Shown here piece by piece: positions 7,687 through 17,306 of a DNA stretch of 64,000 nt. The notes beneath the pieces were generated by a model that saw only the letters and a program-made list of their open reading frames with translations, did no database searches and had not been told where the DNA came from. The position numbers and the translations under genes are program-made. Position 1 is the stretch's first letter. Each line of letters starts with the position of its first letter. Source of the stretch: DTU052 sp050951725 (GTDB lineage Bacteria; Bacillota; Syntrophomonadia; Syntrophomonadales; DTU052). The stretch covers positions 372,001-436,000 of the forward strand of contig JBMNJO010000001.1 in the NCBI GenBank assembly GCA_050951725.1, in the 5' to 3' direction.

Positions 7687-8721
7687 ATGATAGCCCCCGA
7701 GAAGTTATTCACCTATGGAAAATCCATAACGGAAACCGAGCTGCAGAAAATCTCCAAAGAGATGGATTATTCGCTTTTTCATAGTATGATTGAGGAAATG
7801 GTGGAGGGCGGGTTGCTGAAGCCGGTTAAAGCTTCGGGCAGTAATGGCAGAATACCGCCCCTCTACAATAAGTACAGGATTATTAAGCCCCGGGAGGACT
7901 ATGCTGATTACCTGGAGGCCATCCGGCGGTTGAACCCCCGTCTGAACATCTCTGCATACCTGCAGCACCCGGAAATGTACAAGAAACACCTGGAGATTGT
8001 GGAAGGGCTAAACCAGTATCTGTGGTACAAAGCGGAGCTGCTTAACGAACCGATGTCGCGTAAAGAACGCTCGTTTTCCATCTGGGGACGGGAAAAATTG
8101 TTAGATCAGCAATTTTCGCTGGTCAGAGAAGTGCTTAGGTTCAACGGGTTGAATGAGGACTTCTTGAACTTTTATGATACCCCGGAACCGTTCTTTGAGT
8201 ATGTCCACTGTCAACCGCAAGAGATGACCGCACTGATTCTAGAAAACAAGGATACCTGGTTCACCTTCCGCAAGCTGATGCAGGCTACGGGAAAGAATTT
8301 GATCGCCGGTATTGCGGTTGATTTGCTTCTCTATGGCGAGGGTAATAAGATCACGAAAAAGCGCGCGCTTGAGGAGTATGCCACCGGCATGCTGCGAAGC
8401 CAGAAGGGACAAACCTTAAAATTTCTGTATTTCGGGGATCTGGACCGGGAGGGTATCCGCCTATTCTTTCGCACCCGGGAGGCCAATCCCGGTTTGTCAA
8501 TTAAGCCGTTTGCTCCGCTGTACCAGCTGATGCTCAAGCTGGCTCGGGGCCGTGAAATGCCGGAATCGCAGGACAAAAGGGAGATACCGGTGGATATAGA
8601 AGAGTTCGCCCGGCTGCTGGGACATGAGGAAGTCGGGGCTATTAAGAGGTTATTGGATAATGATCGCTATATACCCCAGGAGATTGTTAATTATCAGGTC
8701 CTGTCGGGTATTCTGAGTTAG
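7687..8721 (+). CDS. jetD: Wadjet JetD-like nuclease subunit (Toprim fold)
   Basis: 344 residues. The C-terminal half shows topoisomerase VI/Toprim-like motifs of the JetD/MksG family (DUF2220): LILENKDTWF near residue 180 with the acidic Glu, and FLYFGDLDREGIRLFF near 248-263 with the DxD pair. The N-terminal half is helical and winged-helix-like. In Wadjet systems JetD cleaves circular DNA that the JetABC SMC complex has extruded. Here it is the first gene and is followed 18 nt later by jetA, so the four genes form one operon. The order D-A-B-C differs from the well-studied A-B-C-D type I operon. AGGAAAGG lies 9 nt before ATG 7687. Confidence 0.8.
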   Translation: MIAPEKLFTYGKSITETELQKISKEMDYSLFHSMIEEMVEGGLLKPVKASGSNGRIPPLYNKYRIIKPREDYADYLEAIRRLNPRLNISAYLQHPEMYKKHLEIVEGLNQYLWYKAELLNEPMSRKERSFSIWGREKLLDQQFSLVREVLRFNGLNEDFLNFYDTPEPFFEYVHCQPQEMTALILENKDTWFTFRKLMQATGKNLIAGIAVDLLLYGEGNKITKKRALEEYATGMLRSQKGQTLKFLYFGDLDREGIRLFFRTREANPGLSIKPFAPLYQLMLKLARGREMPESQDKREIPVDIEEFARLLGHEEVGAIKRLLDNDRYIPQEIVNYQVLSGILS

Positions 8722-8739
8722 AAACGAGGGAACACATTC

Positions 8740-10344
8740 ATGGCTAACCTGGAGTTTCTCGACGGATTTGAGAAACGGATGCAGATTGTAGCGGCTATCG
8801 ACTCGATCGTTAACCGCAGCAACCGTAACATGGACCTTGAGAAACTGTTTGCACCGGCGCAGTTGGACAACATCATCTTCTCGGTACTGGTATTCATAAT
8901 GGAACGGACCTTAAGTGAGGATGAGGAGTGCACCATAGACAGCATCAGTGGTTTCCTACGGGAGATCATACCTGCCTATGATCTGGAGCTTTCCCCCGAG
9001 ATCATCCGTCGACTGGCTGAGTACATAATCAAGGATATCCTTCAGAATGGCGGGGAAGCCAGGTATTATCCGGTGATGAAGTATGGAGAGGGCTTCTACC
9101 CAATCCGCATCAGGCTTATTGATGACAAGCTCAGGGACACCGATCGCGGTTATGTGGTAACCTACCAACTGACCAACCAGGGTTATGACCTGCTTTTCCG
9201 TACCAAGGAAGTGGAGCAGGAGATCAACTTTACCATTGAAGAACTGAAGCTCCGGGAACTGATCAAACGCAAGAACTACAAGAAGGCCATCACCCAGAGC
9301 GCCAACCTGCGGCAGATGGTACGACAGAAGCGGAATGACATCAGTCAGTTTATCCAGAGAATCCGGGAGAATATCTACGATGTGGATATCCAGGAGTTCG
9401 AGAGTCTGGTAAGGGGCACTTATGCGCTCCTGGAGGAAGAATACGGAATCATGAACGAGATCCGTGAAATGATCTTGCTATCGGAGCAGCGCCTGCGGGA
9501 AGAGGAGAACGCCCGGGGAAGTCTTGACGAAGAGATGAAAAAGGCGCGCCGGGAGATTGGCATCATCCGGCGCAACATCACCAGCACCATCGATGAACAA
9601 CGGCAGGTGATACTGGAGCGGCACAGCCTGTCCCGGATCTACAAAGAGATGATTGAAGACTCGTTTTCCCTGTCATTGACCAGATTTTACAACTTTGAGC
9701 AGGAAGTATTGCTGCCCCTGGAGAGGTGTAGTGAGGAGACTATTTCTTCACTGTGGAAACTATTGAATCCCCTGTTCAAGCCCAACCCCGACAAGATTTT
9801 AAGCTTACTTACCCTTTATGAGCGCCAGGCCCGGATAAAGGTGGAGGACGAGGAACCGGCTGGAGTTGCTATCGAGACACTGGATGAGGATCAGGAATGG
9901 GTACGGATAACCAGGGCCAACGAAGCCAATATCGAGCTGATCCGTTCCCTGTTGGAACTGGCGGGAACCAAAGGAACCGCGTTCCGGTTCAGCGAATTCT
10001 ATACTTATTTAAAGAGTCAACCGGAGGTTTTGACAAAGCTGATGGAGGGGGAACAGCTGTTCAAATCCATGCTTAAGCTCTATGACCTGGGGACCCTTGA
10101 CATTGAGGAATGGAAAACCCGACATGATGAGGTAGTCGCCAATGCCACCGGAGAGCTGGATGTCAACTTCTGCCTGCACCGGATTGGTTATGACCATCCG
10201 GATATGTACGCGGTGAGGCGAATTCGGGTAACCAAGCCGGATGAAGAACTGCTGGAGGATGACATTACTGTGCGGCAGGATAATGCCATGTACAGCAGGC
10301 ATATAGCAATCAGTGATTTGCTGATCGAGGTGGATATTGTATGA
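8740..10344 (+). CDS. jetA: Wadjet JetA-like kleisin subunit
   Basis: 534 residues, almost entirely helical, with winged-helix-like ends and a central coiled coil (about residues 190-320, rich in E/R/K heptads such as LSEQRLREEENARG). This layout fits the kleisin-like JetA/MksF of SMC anti-plasmid systems, which bridges the JetC head domains and binds JetB. Sequence motifs alone are not decisive; the call rests on size, fold pattern and position between jetD and jetB. It overlaps jetB by 4 nt (ATGA). Confidence 0.7.
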   Translation: MANLEFLDGFEKRMQIVAAIDSIVNRSNRNMDLEKLFAPAQLDNIIFSVLVFIMERTLSEDEECTIDSISGFLREIIPAYDLELSPEIIRRLAEYIIKDILQNGGEARYYPVMKYGEGFYPIRIRLIDDKLRDTDRGYVVTYQLTNQGYDLLFRTKEVEQEINFTIEELKLRELIKRKNYKKAITQSANLRQMVRQKRNDISQFIQRIRENIYDVDIQEFESLVRGTYALLEEEYGIMNEIREMILLSEQRLREEENARGSLDEEMKKARREIGIIRRNITSTIDEQRQVILERHSLSRIYKEMIEDSFSLSLTRFYNFEQEVLLPLERCSEETISSLWKLLNPLFKPNPDKILSLLTLYERQARIKVEDEEPAGVAIETLDEDQEWVRITRANEANIELIRSLLELAGTKGTAFRFSEFYTYLKSQPEVLTKLMEGEQLFKSMLKLYDLGTLDIEEWKTRHDEVVANATGELDVNFCLHRIGYDHPDMYAVRRIRVTKPDEELLEDDITVRQDNAMYSRHIAISDLLIEVDIV

Positions 10345-11051
10345 GTAATTTAAACACCGCACTTAAGATATTTAAGAAGCTCCTGGAACGGGGACAGCTG
10401 GACCGGGAAAGTGACAGCGATCTTTTCCTGGAATACCGCAATGCTGAGGTCAGGTCAGCCCTGGCCGAAATGGAGGAGGAACTGCAGTTCAGGATCGTTG
10501 AAGCCCCTAGTACTTTGTACCTGGTCCCGGACAGCGGCAATAGCCTGCTGGGGTTTGTGAGCAAGGACCTTCGGGAGTGGGTGGCATCGGATGCCAGGTT
10601 GCTGGACACTTACCTGCTCAGTTACATTGTTATGCTCATCCTTTACCTGTTCTATGGTGGCAAAAACCGCAACCCCAAGCAAAGGGAGTATCTGCGGATC
10701 AGCAAGCTGGCGGAGGAGCTTGATCACCGGTTTGCCCGGGCTCTGGCTGACGAAGCAAGAACCGCCGGGCTGGAGGAGCAGTATGGCCTGAATTTTATCC
10801 GTATGGCGGAACTCTGGGAGGCCAAACAGGACTTTGAGGAGCGGGCGCGCAAGACAAAGACCGGGACCATCCTCAATGTCTGCCGACTCCTGGAACGTCA
10901 GAACCTCTTGCGGATAGTGGACAATGAGCGGGAGATCCGCTGCACCCGCAAGCTGGATGATTTGATGCTGAATTATTATCTGAGCGACAGCCGGGTGGAC
11001 GAGATTCACGCCCTGTTCGCGGGAGGAGGCGAACTGGATGCCCCAAATTAA
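10341..11051 (+). CDS. jetB: Wadjet JetB-like KITE/MukE-type subunit
   Basis: 236 residues, helical with winged-helix character, resembling the DUF4194/DUF6063/MukE-like group. It starts LNTALKIFKKLLERGQL and has a central hydrophobic helix (LLDTYLLSYIVMLILYLFYGG, about residues 88-108) that is more likely a buried dimer helix than a membrane span. In Mks/Wadjet complexes this subunit sits as a dimer on the kleisin. It overlaps both neighbours: 4 nt with jetA and 14 nt with jetC. Confidence 0.7.
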   Translation: MSNLNTALKIFKKLLERGQLDRESDSDLFLEYRNAEVRSALAEMEEELQFRIVEAPSTLYLVPDSGNSLLGFVSKDLREWVASDARLLDTYLLSYIVMLILYLFYGGKNRNPKQREYLRISKLAEELDHRFARALADEARTAGLEEQYGLNFIRMAELWEAKQDFEERARKTKTGTILNVCRLLERQNLLRIVDNEREIRCTRKLDDLMLNYYLSDSRVDEIHALFAGGGELDAPN

Positions 11052-14000
11052 CCGGATCCGGATCGTCAATTTTTCCTACAATCACGATTCGCGACACATT
11101 GTTGATGAAACCTTCAATTTCCACGGCGGGCAAAACGCCTTGCTGAGCCTGGCTAACGGCGGCGGCAAGAGTGTCCTGGTGCAGCTTTTCCTGCAGGCCA
11201 TTGTTCCGAACGCCAGGATCCAGGGCCGTAACATCGCCAGCTTCTTCTCCGGAAAAAAACTCCCGTCTTACGTGATGATTGAATGGAAACTGGATGGTCA
11301 GGGAGGCGGGTACCTGCTGACCGGCATTGGCATTACCGCAGCAGAGGCTGGAGACCAGGAAGGATCACGGCCCCGCATCAGGTACTTTACCTTCACTTCC
11401 AAATACAACGCGGCCAATGCCTATGATATCGCCAATATACCTTTGCTGGAACGAAAGGGTGCGGTCCTGGACATCAAGCCATTCCGCGAAGCCCGGAAGA
11501 TCATGCTGGAAAAGGCCAGGAAAGATCCATATCTGGTGGGGTACTACCCGGAAGACGAGGGTGAGGCCTACGCCCGGAGCCTGGCTGAGTTCGGCATTGT
11601 TCGAGACGAATGGCGCAATGTGATAACTCGGATCAACAACAGCGAAAATGGTCTGGAGGACCTCTTTCAAAAATACCGCAGTTCCAGTCAGCTGCTGGAT
11701 GACTGGATCATCAAGATGGTAGAGGATGTCATGTATAAGAGCCGGTCGGAGAAAGGGCAGCTGGAGGAGATGCTGCAGAGCCTGGTACAAGAAGTGGTGG
11801 AGAACGAGCGCTTTATAATGGAGAAGCAGCTGTTCACCGGATTCCTGGATCGCTACCAGGAGGTGCGGACCGACCTCCTGGCATTGTTAAAGAACTTGGA
11901 GGAACAAAAACAACTGGAGTCCAGGCTGGCAGCCCTTCATGGGTATCTCAGCAGGGAAATACAAACCCAGCAGGAGAGACAGCGGGAGCACGAAGAGGAA
12001 ATTAAGTCTGCTAAAACCGAGGAAAAGAATGTAGACCTGGAGGAGCGTTCATACCGGTATCACCTCCGGAAAGACGAGCACCGGGAGGCCGTAGAGAGGC
12101 TCAATGCTGCTGAAGAAAGCCGGGTTGAGGTGGAGAGCAGGCTCAACCGTACCAAGCGGCAGGAGAAGATCATGCAAGCGGCCGGTCGGGCGGCGAATTT
12201 ACGGCATTTGATGGCAGAACTGTCGGGGATAGAGGAAAGGCTGGCCCTGGCCCGGGGGGACTATAATCAGGATGAACGGGCCAAGGGACTGGAATACACC
12301 TTGAAACTCCGGTATGAAGAGCTCCTGGATTCATTGGCAGCTGAGATTGAACAGCTGCGGGGGGAGCAGAACGAATACGAGGAGAAACTGGCTTCGGTCC
12401 GGAAAGAGCTGCATAGTCTGGAAACCGATAAAAGTACGCTGGATTCCGAAAAGGGAACCCTGGAAGAACGCCTGAAAACCCGGGCTGAACAGGAGCAAAA
12501 ACTACAGCGGCGTCTGGGACAGCAGTGGGTAAGAAATATCCTGGGAGAACTGGACCCAGCAGAAACTGCCAGGGTTCAGCAAGCTTTACAAGACACCCGG
12601 GATCAGATCATCAATGAACAGCAAAAGATTGAGCAGAAAAAGCAAACTCTGGCCCTGCGTCAGGCGGATATGGAGCGCGAGTGGAAGGATATCCAGGCTG
12701 TCAAGGTCGAAACCTCCCGGGCTTTAAGTGATATCGAACGTAATCTCAAGCAGTATCTGCAGGAGGAGGAGACTGTAAAGGAGATCCTCTACCGGTACGG
12801 TTTTGATCCTGCCCTGATGTTTGACCCGGAACGTTTGTCGTCTCATTTCACCACCCTGGTGAAAGAATTGGAGCAGAAGCGGGAGCGGTCCGCCCGTACC
12901 CGTAATGAGATCGAGGAGGCCCTGGCATCAGTCAAAAGTGGGCACCTGCACAGTTCTCTGGAACTAGCTTCCGCCCTGGCAGAATTGGACATCCTGTTTG
13001 AAACCGGAGAAAGCTACCTGCGCAGTCAGGCACCTGATATCCGGGAGAGCTTACTGAACCAAAATCCCCTGCTCCCATATACCCTGATCATGGCCCGGAT
13101 CGATTTGAACCGACTAGAGGAGTCTGGCATCAGTATGATGTCGCGCCGGATTACACCGCTGATGGCCTACGAGGACCTGAACCTGATGGTGCCCCACCAG
13201 GGGGGAATAGCCCGGCCTAACGGGGAAATCGCCCTCCATTGTCTCTATGAGGGCCGGGTATTTGATCCGGAAAGCCTGAGCCGCCTGGTTGCGGAGATGG
13301 AGGCCGAGCAGGAGAAGGCCATCGAGCGCTACCACCACTATGCAACGGAAACGAAAAAGGTCCTGCAGGACAACTTGGCATGCCAGCGCTTTAGATACCC
13401 CGTGGATTATCGCTATGAAATGGAGAAGGGCATCCAGGAATGCAGCAACAGATTGGCAGATCTGGAACAGCAGCTGACGGCATTGGAGATAGAACAGAAA
13501 GCAGCCGTTAAGCTGCAGGAAGAATTGAGCCGGCAGGAGATAGCACTGACCCGGCAACTGACTCCGGCCGAAACGGCCCTGCAGGATTTTCAGGACTTCC
13601 TGGCAAGAGAGCCTGACTATCAGAAGTGGCGGGAGAGGTTGAGCCAGAATCTTAAAGAGGCTACGGAGTTGGCCACCCGAAAGCTAATCCTCCAGCAGAG
13701 CCTGGAGAAACTGCAGAAAGATATGGTTGTGGGGAAAGCCCAGATTAAAGCTTGTGAAACCAGGGAACAGGAGGCCCAGCACAGGTATCTCCTTTACCGG
13801 GATGCACAGCTCGCCGAGATAATGGAGGGTGATGTCGAAGAACTGGAACAGCGGCTGGCAGCCATTAAAGAGGAGTATAGCCGCGAAATCGGGGAACTGG
13901 AGCGGCGGCAACAGGATCTAACTGCTCAATGCCGGAAGGCGCAACGAGAACTGAACAAACTGGGTATGTCCGAAGAGGAGTATTCCTCAACCATCTTTGA

Positions 14001-15447
14001 TGAGTCAGAACTGGAATCCATCCAAACGGAGATCAGCCGCCTGGAGTTATTGCTTAAAGAAAGACTCACCGAGGAGAAGAATGCTTTTGGGGCGAAGACC
14101 GCAGCTGCCAATGCCCTGGAGAATGCGCTGGAAGAGATCAAGAGACTGAATGCGGAGACTCCATTGCCCCGGGAGGAAATCAAAGGCGACTTTGATAACC
14201 GGCGGAAAAGACTCCGCCTGCGCATCCTGAAACTTGAAGCGCTTAATAATGACATTTTCAAGCAGTTATCCCTCTACCAGAAGACCCGGGACAACATAGA
14301 GCGGGTGGTGGATGTGACTACCACGGAAGTGGCTACTGACTTTGTCCCCGAACCGGATATTGCCGACCAGACGGTGCGCTGGGAAAAAGCGTTGCGGAAC
14401 CTGAAGGACAAGAACCAGCAGGATGTGGCGGAGACCAGGAACCGATACCACAGCTGTAAACTTGATTACCGGGAGAAGAACCTGAATCTGGACAACATCT
14501 TTAAAGGACTGGACCCACTGTGGGCCAAGGCCCAGCCCACGTTTGATGATTACTACTACCTGTATGAGCGCATGAGCCAGCACGGGGAAAAGCTGGCCGA
14601 ACTGATCGCGGTCTATGAGACCCAGCTGGCCAATTTGGAACGTAATAAACAGGATATGATCCAGCAGAGCTTTGAACAGGGACGGCGGATGTATGATGAG
14701 ATCCAGCTGATATCCGACCATTCCAGAGTGAGACTGGCGGGCCGGTCACGGCCAGTACAGATGCTGCGGATTGATCTGGCCCTGGATAACAATGAATCCG
14801 CCCGGCAGCGGGTTTCCCTTTATATCGAGGAGTGCATCGCCAAGGTCCGGGAAAAGATCAGGCAGGAGGTCAGGGAAGACGAACTGCGCCGGACTGTGGC
14901 CCGTCTGATGTCCAGCCGCGAACTTCTCAACGTCTACCTGGGTAATGCCCATATCCCGGTCAAGGTGTTCAAGATTGACATGAACATGCAGAACAGCCGA
15001 CTTAAAGATTGGGAGGATGCGGTCCGGGAGAACTCGGGCGGTGAGAAATTCGTGGTATTCTTTTCTCTCTTGTCGGCGTTGATGAGTTATACGCGCAATA
15101 AGAGCATGGAGGCCCTGGGCGCTGATCCTGACTCCGCCACCCGGGTGCTGATCATGGATAACCCCTTTGGCCCCATATCCTCGGAACACCTGCTGGAGCC
15201 CATGTTTGAAATCGCCAGGCGCCACCGTACCCAGCTGATTTGCCTGTCCGACTTGAAGCAGAACTCCATTTTGAACTGTTTCAACCTGATATTTATGCTC
15301 AAAGTGAGAACGGCGGCCATCGGCGGGAATGAGTACCTGAAGTTTGAGGAGTTCGTCCGGGACGAGAGCGCTCTCGAGAATGACGAGAAACTGGAAAAGG
15401 CGATCTACCGGGCCTCTGAAAAACAGCAGCTCTCCCTGTTCGGATAA
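11038..15447 (+). CDS. jetC: Wadjet JetC-like SMC ATPase (MukB/SbcC type)
   Basis: 1469 residues. The N-terminal head has a Walker A variant SLANGGGKSVL (Lys44). Two very long coiled-coil arms follow (about 250-570 and 780-1180), separated by a hinge-like segment near 600-770. The C-terminal head has the ABC signature NSGGEKF near 1330 and a Walker B VLIMDNPFGP near 1371. The residue after the Walker B Asp is Asn, not the usual catalytic Glu. In Wadjet, JetC extrudes DNA loops by ATP hydrolysis to sense small circular DNA. The start overlaps jetB by 14 nt, implying coupled translation and matched stoichiometry. The gene is the last of the operon. Confidence 0.85.
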   Translation: MPQINRIRIVNFSYNHDSRHIVDETFNFHGGQNALLSLANGGGKSVLVQLFLQAIVPNARIQGRNIASFFSGKKLPSYVMIEWKLDGQGGGYLLTGIGITAAEAGDQEGSRPRIRYFTFTSKYNAANAYDIANIPLLERKGAVLDIKPFREARKIMLEKARKDPYLVGYYPEDEGEAYARSLAEFGIVRDEWRNVITRINNSENGLEDLFQKYRSSSQLLDDWIIKMVEDVMYKSRSEKGQLEEMLQSLVQEVVENERFIMEKQLFTGFLDRYQEVRTDLLALLKNLEEQKQLESRLAALHGYLSREIQTQQERQREHEEEIKSAKTEEKNVDLEERSYRYHLRKDEHREAVERLNAAEESRVEVESRLNRTKRQEKIMQAAGRAANLRHLMAELSGIEERLALARGDYNQDERAKGLEYTLKLRYEELLDSLAAEIEQLRGEQNEYEEKLASVRKELHSLETDKSTLDSEKGTLEERLKTRAEQEQKLQRRLGQQWVRNILGELDPAETARVQQALQDTRDQIINEQQKIEQKKQTLALRQADMEREWKDIQAVKVETSRALSDIERNLKQYLQEEETVKEILYRYGFDPALMFDPERLSSHFTTLVKELEQKRERSARTRNEIEEALASVKSGHLHSSLELASALAELDILFETGESYLRSQAPDIRESLLNQNPLLPYTLIMARIDLNRLEESGISMMSRRITPLMAYEDLNLMVPHQGGIARPNGEIALHCLYEGRVFDPESLSRLVAEMEAEQEKAIERYHHYATETKKVLQDNLACQRFRYPVDYRYEMEKGIQECSNRLADLEQQLTALEIEQKAAVKLQEELSRQEIALTRQLTPAETALQDFQDFLAREPDYQKWRERLSQNLKEATELATRKLILQQSLEKLQKDMVVGKAQIKACETREQEAQHRYLLYRDAQLAEIMEGDVEELEQRLAAIKEEYSREIGELERRQQDLTAQCRKAQRELNKLGMSEEEYSSTIFDESELESIQTEISRLELLLKERLTEEKNAFGAKTAAANALENALEEIKRLNAETPLPREEIKGDFDNRRKRLRLRILKLEALNNDIFKQLSLYQKTRDNIERVVDVTTTEVATDFVPEPDIADQTVRWEKALRNLKDKNQQDVAETRNRYHSCKLDYREKNLNLDNIFKGLDPLWAKAQPTFDDYYYLYERMSQHGEKLAELIAVYETQLANLERNKQDMIQQSFEQGRRMYDEIQLISDHSRVRLAGRSRPVQMLRIDLALDNNESARQRVSLYIEECIAKVREKIRQEVREDELRRTVARLMSSRELLNVYLGNAHIPVKVFKIDMNMQNSRLKDWEDAVRENSGGEKFVVFFSLLSALMSYTRNKSMEALGADPDSATRVLIMDNPFGPISSEHLLEPMFEIARRHRTQLICLSDLKQNSILNCFNLIFMLKVRTAAIGGNEYLKFEEFVRDESALENDEKLEKAIYRASEKQQLSLFG

Positions 15448-15822
15448 TGGAGAAGACATTGATTTCCAGTGAAAAACCATACCTTAACGTGGTTGAATGC
15501 ATAAATACCAGTTGGTGGAGCATAGCAACAACACCCCACGGAGACGAACGACGAATAATTGTTCACTCCATTTACGACTTTTCGCCAAACCGTGCGCTTG
15601 GTGAGCGAAGCAGGAAAGTGATGCTCAATCGAGAAGTGAATTGAGTAATTATGGGGAACAATTTGCATAACCCCTGCACTGTAGGGAAGGTGTTTGGAAG
15701 TCTGCCGCAAAAAAGATCCTTTATGAGATATCGCTTGTCTCACCGGACTTCTCCCTGGCAAAACCAGTGATTCGGCCTGTTGTTTAAGATTTATCTACAG
15801 CAATCCAAGGAGGGCATAAGGT
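15448..15822. other. 375 bp between jetC and the CNNM/CorC gene
   Basis: A 65-codon frame begins at ATG 15447, overlapping the jetC stop, but has no family resemblance and lies in non-coding-looking sequence. The 20 nt at 15537-15556 resemble 27630-27649 in 17 positions. A ribosome site AAGGAGGG lies just before TTG 15823. No clear terminator after jetC. Confidence 0.4.
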
Positions 15823-17175
15823 TTGGAGAACGGGGATCCTATACTATGGTATTTGCTTCTGCAGCTGGTCTTAATTGTTATTAACGCTGTATTTGCCTGT
15901 GCTGAAATCGCGGTCATTTCTATCAACGATGCCAAGCTGGCCCGGTTGGCGTCGACCGGGGACAAACGAGCGGTAAGACTGGTGAAGCTCACCAAACAAC
16001 CGGCGCGTTTTTTCTCTACCATACAGGTGGGAATAACTCTGGCCGGTTTTCTGGCCAGCGCTTTTGCGGCCGACAACTTTTCTGATACCCTGGTGGACTG
16101 GCTAGTAGCCTTGGGTGTAAGAATTCCTGCCGCCACACTGGATACGCTGGCTGTGGTTTTGATAACCTTGATCCTCTCTTATATCACCCTGGTATTTGGC
16201 GAACTGGTCCCCAAACGGGTAGCGATGAGAAAAGCGGAAGAACTTGCTCTTGCCATGTCGGGTCTGGTGTATTCGATCTCCAAGGCCTTCAGTCCTGTAG
16301 TGTGGATACTGACAGTGTCGACTAACGGATTTCTTCGTCTTATCGGGATTGATCCCAATGCAGAGGATGATACGATCACCGAAGAAGAGATCCGTTTTAT
16401 GGTGGATACCGGCAGCGAAAAGGGTGCCATCAGCCACAGTGAAAAGAACTGGATCCAGAATATCTTCGAGTTTGACGATAAAATGGCAGAAGAGGTAATG
16501 ACCCATAGAATTGAGGTGTCGGTCCTGTGGATGGAGGAAACCGATGAGCAGTGGGAGGAGACAATAACCGAAGGGCGGCACTCAGTTTATCCGGTCTGCA
16601 ATGACAATATTGACAATGTCATCGGAATTATCCATGTCAAGGATTATTTTCGGCTTAAAGACAAAAGCCGGAAGAATGTGTTGGAGAATGCTTTGCGCCA
16701 GCCCTACTTTGTCCCCGAAACAGTACGGACGGATGTACTTTTCGACAATATGAAGCGTAGCCGCAAACATTTTGCGGTGGTTCTGGACGAATACGGCGGG
16801 ATGAGCGGTATCATTACCATGAAAGACCTCTTGGAGCAGCTGGTAGGGGATCTGGAAAATGACGAATCGGTGCCGCGGGAACAGCCGTTGATTGAACGTA
16901 TTGATTCCCAGACCTGGAGGATTAAAGGAACCGCACCCCTGGAAATGGTGGCCGAGCAGCTTAAGGTAACCCTGCCGGAGGATGACTATGACACTTTTGG
17001 GGGCATGGTCTTTGGTCTGCTGGGCGCGGTACCGGATGATGGGGCGACTCCAGAGCTGGAGGAGTTCGGCCTGGTTATCAAGGTGACTGAAATAAAGGGA
17101 CACCGCCTGGAGACTGCCGTTGTCTGTTTGGATCAGAAACACGATAAACGGGAATTAGTCCGGCGCAGTCAGTAA
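15823..17175 (+). CDS. CNNM/CorC family membrane protein (DUF21-CBS-CorC)
   Basis: 450 residues. Residues about 1-190 are a DUF21 (CNNM) transmembrane domain with TIQVGITLAGFLASAFAA and LTLILSYITLVFGELVPKR. Residues about 205-335 are a CBS pair (VMTHRIEVSVLW...; YPVCNDNIDNVIGIIHVKDYF; HFAVVLDEYGGMSGIITMKDLLE). The last 90 residues are a CorC_HlyC domain (DSQTWRIKGTAPLEMV...DYDTFGGMVFGLLG). Such proteins act in magnesium or cobalt efflux. The start is TTG with AGGAGG about 10 nt upstream. It sits between two DNA-processing operons with no obvious functional link. Confidence 0.9.
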   Translation: MENGDPILWYLLLQLVLIVINAVFACAEIAVISINDAKLARLASTGDKRAVRLVKLTKQPARFFSTIQVGITLAGFLASAFAADNFSDTLVDWLVALGVRIPAATLDTLAVVLITLILSYITLVFGELVPKRVAMRKAEELALAMSGLVYSISKAFSPVVWILTVSTNGFLRLIGIDPNAEDDTITEEEIRFMVDTGSEKGAISHSEKNWIQNIFEFDDKMAEEVMTHRIEVSVLWMEETDEQWEETITEGRHSVYPVCNDNIDNVIGIIHVKDYFRLKDKSRKNVLENALRQPYFVPETVRTDVLFDNMKRSRKHFAVVLDEYGGMSGIITMKDLLEQLVGDLENDESVPREQPLIERIDSQTWRIKGTAPLEMVAEQLKVTLPEDDYDTFGGMVFGLLGAVPDDGATPELEEFGLVIKVTEIKGHRLETAVVCLDQKHDKRELVRRSQ

Positions 17176-17306
17176 GTCCCCGGATAAGCACCCAGATAAG
17201 AATTGTTCATAAAGGACACGCTTCGGATTATTATTTTAGTAGCAGGTATCGCAGCGAGTTTGGAGTAAGTAATTAGAGGATCCTTGGAAGTTCTGGAGGC
17301 GAGTCC

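Noticed and set aside
11038..15447. SbcC/Rad50 or host MukB rather than a defence SMC
   Set aside because: No sbcD-like partner is present; the adjacent KITE-like, kleisin-like and Toprim proteins fit Wadjet/Mks better.
15447..15644. 65-codon frame overlapping the jetC stop
   Set aside because: The TAATG overlap is suggestive, but there is no ribosome site beyond the jetC end and no family resemblance.
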